Shown: positions 57,136 to 64,000 of the stretch, piece by piece | How the letters are laid out: every line of letters starts with the position of its first letter | Position numbering within the stretch: the first letter of the stretch is position 1 | Origin: Rhineura floridana | Lineage: Eukaryota; Chordata; Lepidosauria; Squamata; Rhineuridae | Assembly (NCBI RefSeq): GCF_030035675.1 | Contig: NC_084487.1 | Span: forward strand, 33,274,474-33,338,473 | Direction: 5' to 3' | DNA length: 64,000 nucleotides | The notes under the pieces: model-generated | What the model was told of the DNA's origin: nothing | The model's input: the letters and a program-made list of their open reading frames with translations, nothing else | The model's database searches: none | Position numbers and translations under genes: made by a program

Positions 57136-57998
57136 ATCCTTCTTAAAATTGCATCTCTAAACCAACATTCCTTTAGATGAAGCAAGCAACAGAGGGAGGG
57201 AACTGTATGTCTTTTCAGGGAGGGGAAAGTAATATGGCCCAAGGTTATATACGATATGCAACAGAAACAAACAAACAGGAAATGCTGAGGTAGTTGCTCC
57301 TGCAAACATCTTAATGCATCTTACTATTTAAACAGAGAAGCAGAAAGAGTTTGCTTTCTAAGAAATAATTAAAATAAAAGAAGTTTGAGAACTGTGTAAT
57401 GTTGCCTGGACTCAAAACTCATCACATACCTTATTCCCCATTGTTCTTCAGTTCCTAATTTTATTACAAAAAAGTATTGTCCTATCACCATTAGTTCTAA
57501 AAGTTCCCAAAATGTACGTGTCACAAAAGCCTTCCAGTTAACCTCAGTGGAGAGTAAATAATCATCACATCAGTTTCACACCATTTGGAATCCTAAAAGA
57601 TGGTTCCTTGTGGTTTTAACTGAACTGTCTGAGCCAGTTAAATTCAAGTTTACAGTTTGGAAGATCAACAGAGAGATGCAAACTGGGAAACAAAAAAAAA
57701 CTGTGTGCAGATGAAATGCGAAGAGAATACGTAAGGACAACTTCCTCAGAAAGGAAGGCCAATGCTGAGAGCCTGGAAAAAGGAAGACCACAGAAATATG
57801 GCAATTCCATTGAAATATAGTGAATAGTTAGGCCCAAACTAGATGATGCATAGAAGATGTAATATTTCTTTCAAAATGAGGCCTCTAGTTCAGTGGTGAA
57901 ATGGCAGTGGGAGGTCAACAGTTGGGCATAAGAGGTTACTTAACACTTTGTTATCTGGACTATTTCCCACTCAAAATCCTATCCCCAAGTTTCTCCCG
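57136..57998. other. Intergenic, nothing recognised
   Basis: Could be 3' UTR of KIAA1549 if its transcript is as long as I recall in mammals, but nothing in the sequence shows it. Confidence 0.35.
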
Positions 57999-58016
57999 CA
58001 CACACACACACACACA
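57999..58016. repeat. (CA)n microsatellite
   Basis: Nine CA units. Confidence 0.9.
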
Positions 58017-58984
58017 TTACAGGTTCCCTTGTACCTTTTCTCCTGCAAGAGGAAAAACAACTTTAGGAAGGGAGATTTTAAGTGGAAAACAGGCAGGATG
58101 GGGAAGAGTTAAGAAGCCCTTCCCATTGCTCTTTGGCTAACACTTGCAGCCTAGCCAATTTGAATTTTAGTAATTTAGACCTGTTACACCAATTTCCTGT
58201 GTAAAGTCTAGTTTGGTCCTTTTCTGTCAGTGTAACAAATGAGTTGGTAACAAAGGGAGTTAAATTTGAGAAGCATTTAGAGGAAAATTCATCTGGTTGA
58301 AATCCATCTAGCTATTTGCATTCCTCTTGTAATGCCATAGTTTTAAACATTATTTAGATCACATATGTTTTTGTGCATGCAGAACTTGCTCACACTGGAA
58401 CAGCATTATGGGCTTTATAGTGAGTAGCTCTGCCTACATTGTTCTAGCGCATGCAGAATGCCCCTGCTTTGCTTATTAACAGAACTGAAAGCAAGAGCTT
58501 ATTCTGGATGTGTGAAGGTAGACTCTAAATATTGTTTTCAAATAGTGTACACACCACCACCAAACCAAATGGCCTGATAGAGAAACTAATTCAAATGCAA
58601 TGGAAGGAACATTACCAGTACAGTGCTTTCAGAAGACCAAATATCCTACATCATCTTCTTCCCTTCTCTCCACTCATTAATATCAGGAATATGTGTTTTG
58701 AATCATGTAGTTATCCTCAACTGAGGATTCTATACCCATTTTATTTTTTACAGAAATTCAAAAATTATATATTTTATTTATTACCACAGTCTTTTGTGTG
58801 CAGAGCCAAATGTGCAGGATTTTGACTTCACTATCTGGAAGAGTAATTATGTTTGTCACGCAGAATATTTTATCAAACGCACAACACACAACAGGAAGAA
58901 CTAACCCATATCTAATGTACATACAGTACTATATAGCAGCCAACTGGAATGTGTGGTGTAATATTTATCAACTCTACTCTCGGC
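58017..58984. other. Intergenic, nothing recognised
   Basis: Unassigned sequence. Confidence 0.4.
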
Positions 58985-59055
58985 AGCTAATTCATAGTCC
59001 CTGATTCACAGGGTCGCCATAAGTCATAATCGACTGGAAGGCACATAACAACAAG
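58985..59055 (+). mobile_element. Bov-B / Sauria SINE tail fragment
   Basis: 'cacagggtcgccataagtca' and 'ggaaggcacataacaacaag' match the Bov-B terminus. Only the last about 70 bp is present. Confidence 0.8.
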
Positions 59056-59795
59056 GCAGCTAAAACAACTTAGAGCCAATTGATCATCCACTTTGCGTAT
59101 GTCAAAGCCAAGTCCTTTCATCTTTGGTAAGTTGCATACTTAGTGTGCATGGGTGTCTAGACTGAGCTGCTTTTGTGATACACTGGACTATATCGTAGGA
59201 TAATTATTAGATTTCTTGGCAAGTCAGTTTCACGCTAACTGATGGGACTTCATTTAGTACATCATTACAAGCTTATGAAAATGACAGTGGCCACATTCAT
59301 ACATGGCTACACACACATCCTTCCCCCCCTCCTGTTGCATGCCAGCTTCAGTGCCCAGATCCTGTTTTGCACTGCAAAGTTCTCCGTTACATCAGAACCA
59401 TGGAATTCAATATTGGTTAACCAACCAGAATAATAAGCCACGAAGTCTGGCTTAATACAAGTCAAGATCTCCATGCCAAAGTTGAAACATGGTGGCAGAA
59501 GAAGCAAGGGAGGAGTGTCTGGCCACCGCATTCACCCACACCCTCAATACCATGGATTATAAAGCTGTGGATGAATGTGGCTTGTGACTTAAAACCAGTT
59601 TGTATATTACTTTTTCCATTATTTTGACAGCACTGGATATTAGCATGCTTAAGAACATGGCTTCTTATGCTCTTTCTTCATTATATCACATCTATTTTCA
59701 ACCTATGATTAATCATCTCCTTTTAGACAATAGGATTTTCATAATAATGAAACAAAGAACTGAAAAATTTCCATGTCCCAGTCCAGAGATTTGTA
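59056..59795. other. Intergenic, nothing recognised
   Basis: Unassigned sequence. Confidence 0.4.
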
Positions 59796-59803
59796 TGTAT
59801 TCC

Positions 59804-60243
59804 CAGGCCCACAGCCAGCAGGTGTCCAGGTTGGGCCCTGCTTGAGGGCCCCTGTGGGTCAGAGCACTCCTGAAGGGTTCCCCCTTATAGTGGGAGGGTG
59901 GAGCTCCCAGTCCATGATCCACAGCAGCTGAGGATCACACAGCGGGAACTCCTAGGCACCCCGGCAATACAGGAGCTTACCTCACCTGTCACATTAGTGC
60001 ATCAGTGCTTACACCCTGTGCACTCTGTGCATACCTGCCATCACCAAAGATGGCGGAGAGGGCATCAACCCCTTAGGTGATGGCAGGCAGGCAGGCATGC
60101 ACAGAAGTGGGAGGTAGGTGGAGTGGGAGTGCCTATTTAAGTCCCACGCCACCTGTATTGGGAGGGGGTGTTGGGGCATACGGTTCTGCAGGCCCAGGAC
60201 AGGCTGGTGTCCAAGGACCCAGTCATGCTTGGCACCAACCTTG
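59804..60243. mobile_element. R3-family hAT element, reversed copy
   Basis: The reverse complement matches 31230-31654 end to end. Flanks 'tgtattcc' (59796-59803) and 'tgtattca' (60244-60251) agree at 7 of 8. About 440 bp with no coding capacity. Confidence 0.82.
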
Positions 60244-61689
60244 TGTATTCATGTGTGTGCATGCATCTCATAGCTCATGCAGAGGTCACAATGGTTTCCA
60301 TGTGAAGGAGCCAATCTATCTGCAAAAGATATGCGAATCAGATCCTTCAATTAAACTGAATCAGGATGCATTGGCATTCATGCATGAAATACATTACTGG
60401 ATGGGGTTCAACATATACAATGTAGAGTGCAGACTCAAATAGTAGCTAAGCAAAGTTTAACACACAAGTGAATTAAGCAAGGTAGTAGACCATCAGGTCA
60501 TTCAATAATACCTAAGGCAGTATGTGCATCAATGCCACACCTCCACACAAAGAACTGCTTTCAACTGTCTTTGTGCCACTGCTTCAGCTTTAATTTAGTC
60601 TAAGTTAAAAACAAACAAAAATACACTCCAACAAATAAATAATTTAGTTAGAATTTTCACTCGTCATTATGCAGGTTACAATTAAGCAATGGCAGTATGA
60701 CAGTAAATTACGCCTCACAACTAGCAACAAAATTAAAATTCTGTAAAAACTAGTGCCTGAATGGCATGTACCGTCATATCAGTAGGAACATGTACAAATG
60801 CAGAGGTTGCCATTTCTAGTGGTGAAATCTAAGCTTTTGTTATTCTAAAATGGTCTTTTTATCACAACTCTTTTTTTTTGTAGGCTTTATCAAGAACCAA
60901 ATGCAGACTGTGGTTTATGATAAACTAGTGCTGGTAATGTGATATCACCCAGGCTGGTCTTTTCTTTTCATCTCATTTCAAACTATAGAACTTGCCCGTT
61001 TTATTCTTATAAAAAATATAGCCCACTTGCATTGATGGCCTTTGACAAATTAACAAAAAAGCTTGATCTGCCACCCAGTACTCCCAAGCTTAAAGACAAA
61101 GGGAGTTTTCACAAGTGATGCTAAGACTGCCTCTCAAGGCCAATTTACATGTTACATCAGTAGTGGGTGGTGCCCTTTTTGAGTAGCAGGGCAGAAGGCA
61201 GGGAGGTCAACAGCAGGTGGAGCTAGAACTAATGATAGGTGGAGCCGGAGTCAATGACAGGCAGAGAAAACTAATTCTAGTTTTGTTCCCAAGCTCCTCC
61301 CTACTGAGTTCCACAAGAGCAACACTGAGGCTAGCAAAGAGAAAGATGATAGGCAGTGGGCTCGTTGTAAGTAAGAAGGATAGTTGAGGGCAGACTGAAG
61401 TTGGGGGGCAGTGCCCCATTCGCCTAATAGACTACCCTGCACTACCATTTCATTTTTTAATGGAACACCTAAGATTTTTTTTAAGGGCACACTTAAAAAT
61501 ATAGTTACCTTAAAATGCATGAAATGAGGCAAGCACGTTTGGAACTATGTGTACCTTACAGGTTTGCTAATCAGAGAACTAAGATTAGCTTTAGCTCCCT
61601 GTCAAGTGCACACTTGGTTGCACACTCAGGTTTTCTCCTTTGTAAAGCGTAGAATGGCCCTTTGCTTCTTTCCTACCACTTAGGTGCTG
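60244..61689. other. Intergenic or KIAA1549 3' UTR, nothing recognised
   Basis: AT-rich sequence. A T run at 60872-60880 and short open frames near 61207-61532 have no recognised identity. Confidence 0.4.
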
Positions 61690-61880
61690 TTGTTCATGTC
61701 ATAAGAACATAAGACAAGCCTGCTGGATTAGGCCAATGGGCCATCTAGTTCACCATCCTGTTCTCACACTGGCCAATCAGTTGCCCGTGGGAAGACCACA
61801 AGCAGAACCTGAGTGCAAAGAACACTCTTCCCTCCTGCCAGATGTCTAATCTGGTATTCTATGTACTAGCAGCTCACTGT
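61690..61880 (-). mobile_element. CR1-like LINE 3' tail, reversed
   Basis: 'cataagaacataagacaagc', 'gctggattaggccaatggg' and 'catcctgttctcacactgg' are the reverse of the tails at 7700, 15630 and 33340. Confidence 0.7.
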
Positions 61881-63431
61881 AGTTATAATTCAAATGAGGA
61901 TCCAATGAGAAAGTGGATTTGCATTTACATTCTGTGTTTCATACCTATTTTGGTCACCTGTGAACAGATATCATCTTAAACAGCACATTTGCACCCTTTC
62001 TGAAAATGAAACATTTATCCAGGCTTACCTCTTGGTGCATGTGCAGCCTTTTCTGTTCAAAAACATAATGAGCTTTGTATAAAATATTATTTTTAAAAAA
62101 TGATGAGCATTTGAAGTGGGGGAAGCACTTCAGTATGAGATGCCTGTAATTTTCTAAGCAATAGAATGGGGTCATTGGCACATAGCCCCAGACTCAGAGG
62201 CAAGGTGACCCACTTGAAATAGCAAGGGAGAGAGGTGTTTAATGGTGGAGGCAGAGGGCCGTACGAGTTAAATGCTTTCCCTTCACTGGCATGCACCTTT
62301 CAAGGTTACAGGTGCCCACTGGAGGTGGGCAGGAGGCAGACAAATGGAAGCGGAAGTGCTAGGAGCCCACTGATGCTCTTTTGCTAAAAAACAAAACTGG
62401 AGTGATCCATGTTTCTTTATTTAAATAACTTCTACCTTTCTCCTTTGCCTGAGGCAGCTTATAGTAAAATTAATGGAAGCGTTGTGATGTCCTCACCATG
62501 TATAATAATGTCTTTGTGTCACTTGTGAAACTGCCCTAAACATTTCCATCCACTAATCCACCTATGAATTATGAATACCAAATAAGTCTTTGCTTTTTTC
62601 TTTTTTTTAAAAAAAGGAGTGTTTCATTTTCTCAGCCTGAATGAGAAATATAAATGATTATATCCTTGATTTTTCATTAGTTAGTTAGTCTTTTTTAAAA
62701 AGCCACCATTTAAACTTTGCAAACATCAGGATGAAGGGACACTTTGAAGCTTCAGCACCAGAAGACCAACAAGGGAGAGTGCAGAGAATGGCTCCATTTG
62801 GAAGCACAGAGCAATATTTAACAATAATTGTTCTTGTTCTTGTTTGTTAACAAGTTGCTCCAAGTCTTTTATTTGCAGAGTCTTACAATGGTTTCATTAA
62901 AATAATTGCTTGCACAGGGTCAACACTGCTTCTTGTGTATTTGAAGTAAAACGTGTCAGTAGCATACACAGCCCACCTTCCCAGGAATGTTTGAAACCAT
63001 AGGATTCTTGCAGTCTCTCATGAGACAACAGCTAATTCCATCTTGCAAACTTTCCTTCCTCAAAAAAGAAGTCTGATGTTCGAATAATTGTGATTGTAGG
63101 GGACAGCATTGCCACCTCTTGCAGCATTTGGGTTCTTGATGGGAACTGTCATTGAAATGAACAGTCCCAACCAAAGTTTGATTATAACGCCTAAGACGTA
63201 TAAAAGATTCGTATGTCAATGCTTATATCTTCCCAGGTTTCCCTCCACACTCACACACAAGTTTCTCTCTTGTGCTACTGCTGGTGTTGCAGAGTTCTTT
63301 CCCAACATGCCACAATCTCTGGTTTTGTACACACTCACTCCTCTGACAGAAGAACAGGTTCTTGCTGATTTCCTGTGAGTCGAGCTTCCATGGGAAGCAG
63401 ATACTTGGCAGATTTGCAAGGACATGACAAA
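61881..63431 (-). other. KIAA1549: Probable KIAA1549 3' UTR, limits unknown
   Basis: Sequence downstream of the KIAA1549 stop on the minus strand. The nearest AATAAA on that strand is at 62873-62868, with another at 62421-62416. Which is used, if either, cannot be told from the sequence. No other gene or repeat was recognised. Confidence 0.3.
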
Positions 63432-63686
63432 TCAGCTGTGGTAATTCTGTACAATGGTCTGTTTCTGAGAGAGGCGGAGGAGCTCCTCTCGGATTGCTTT
63501 GATGAGAGAGGCTGAAGAGTGACCTGGCTGGAGGTCCTCAGTGGAGCTGGTGTTGTAGCAGAGCCCTGGGCCCTGGTGGTTGCTGTTTGGAAGCTGAACA
63601 GGAGGTGCTGAGGGCTGTCGGGCCGAAGTCCTCGACATCTGGAATCCTGGTGAGGAGGAATATTCTTGATGTCCAGGCGTATGTGT
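63432..63686 (-). CDS. KIAA1549: KIAA1549 last coding exon (C-terminal 84 residues)
   Basis: Acceptor 'cttttcccag' at 63687, phase 0, stop TGA at 63434-63432. It encodes [18 protein letters not shown], a Pro/Ser/Gln-rich stretch, [20 protein letters not shown] and [19 protein letters not shown]. The ending closely matches my recollection of human KIAA1549. The protein is a large membrane protein (UPF0606 family) whose C-terminal tail is cytosolic; human variants are linked to retinal disease and a KIAA1549-BRAF fusion is known in glioma. Position next to TMEM213 supports KIAA1549 over its paralogue KIAA1549L. Confidence 0.9.
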   Translation of the reverse strand, partial: THTPGHQEYSSSPGFQMSRTSARQPSAPPVQLPNSNHQGPGLCYNTSSTEDLQPGHSSASLIKAIREELLRLSQKQTIVQNYHS

Positions 63687-63929
63687 CTGGGAAAAGGCAC
63701 AGAACATTACTGCAGTTTTTGCTTAAGAAGTGTAGGTAAGAAGACAAGAAAGGAGTAAGCAAGACACAACAAGGCAGAGAAGAAAGCAGCAAGTTTCTCT
63801 TGGATCTGAAATGCAAATCTGGAAGGTTGAATACATGCAATTATTTTGGAGAAATGCTTGTGTGCTGCTGTGCTGCTCCTAGAATTCCAGGGTTGCTCCA
63901 CAAGCAACCTTTCACACGTGGCTTTCAGG
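63687..63929 (-). other. KIAA1549 last intron, 3' part
   Basis: No further exon was recognised before the window ends. Confidence 0.5.
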
Positions 63930-64000
63930 GGGTGGCCAAGTTAGTCTGCTGCAGCAAAAGTAATAGTCTTGTGGCACTTTAAAGATTAACACGTGTATAT
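63930..64000. repeat. Interspersed repeat fragment at window edge
   Basis: 'gtggccaagttagtctgctg' and 'gtcttgtggcactttaaaga' form a widespread reptile repeat that I recognise but cannot name. Truncated by the window edge. Confidence 0.5.

Noticed and set aside
63432-63686. KIAA1549L paralogue
   Set aside because: The C-terminal sequence and position beside TMEM213 and ATP6V0A4 favour KIAA1549; KIAA1549L lies elsewhere in vertebrate genomes.

Overview
This window looks like vertebrate nuclear DNA from a squamate reptile, probably a lizard. The evidence is spliced host genes with GT-AG introns and a repeat population typical of squamates: tRNA-headed Sauria-type SINEs with a Bov-B-like tail, Bov-B, L2 and CR1 LINE fragments, many hAT-like foldback elements, a DIRS-like element and a chromodomain-bearing Ty3/Gypsy element. 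No bacterial operon, CRISPR array, rRNA gene or functional tRNA gene was seen. Family names come from recalled protein and repeat sequences; no search was run.

Three host genes are present, in the order and orientation I recall for human 7q34. (1) ATP6V0A4 (V-ATPase membrane subunit a4) is on the minus strand. Its first nine coding exons lie between 22055 and 6166 and encode residues 1-343; the rest of the gene runs off the left edge. (2) TMEM213 is on the plus strand, with three coding exons at 36523-36595, 38311-38352 and 39458-39627 encoding 94 residues. (3) KIAA1549 is on the minus strand, with only its last coding exon (63686-63432) and an undefined part of its 3' UTR in view. ATP6V0A4 and TMEM213 are head to head across about 14 kb. 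As far as I know both are expressed in kidney acid-secreting cells, so shared control is plausible.

Layout: 1-4440 is a truncated DIRS-like element inside an ATP6V0A4 intron; 4441-22055 holds the ATP6V0A4 exons with intronic repeats; 22056-36522 is the shared upstream region, dense in short transposons and several nested insertions; 36523-39627 is TMEM213; 39711-42918 is bounded by hAT-type terminal inverted repeats with a degenerate 8-bp target-site duplication, apparently sitting in the TMEM213 3' UTR; 42919-45956 is intergenic repeats; 45957-51681 is a 5.7-kb Ty3/Gypsy chromovirus fossil with both LTRs; 51682-63431 is intergenic or KIAA1549 3' UTR sequence with old LINE, SINE and hAT pieces; 63432-63686 is the KIAA1549 terminal exon.

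I found no unknown multi-gene system. The most informative signals are nested insertions whose target duplications can be read directly, the hAT insertion 83 bp after the TMEM213 stop codon, an unassigned 297-bp insertion inside a SINE, and an out-of-frame ATG just upstream of the ATP6V0A4 start.
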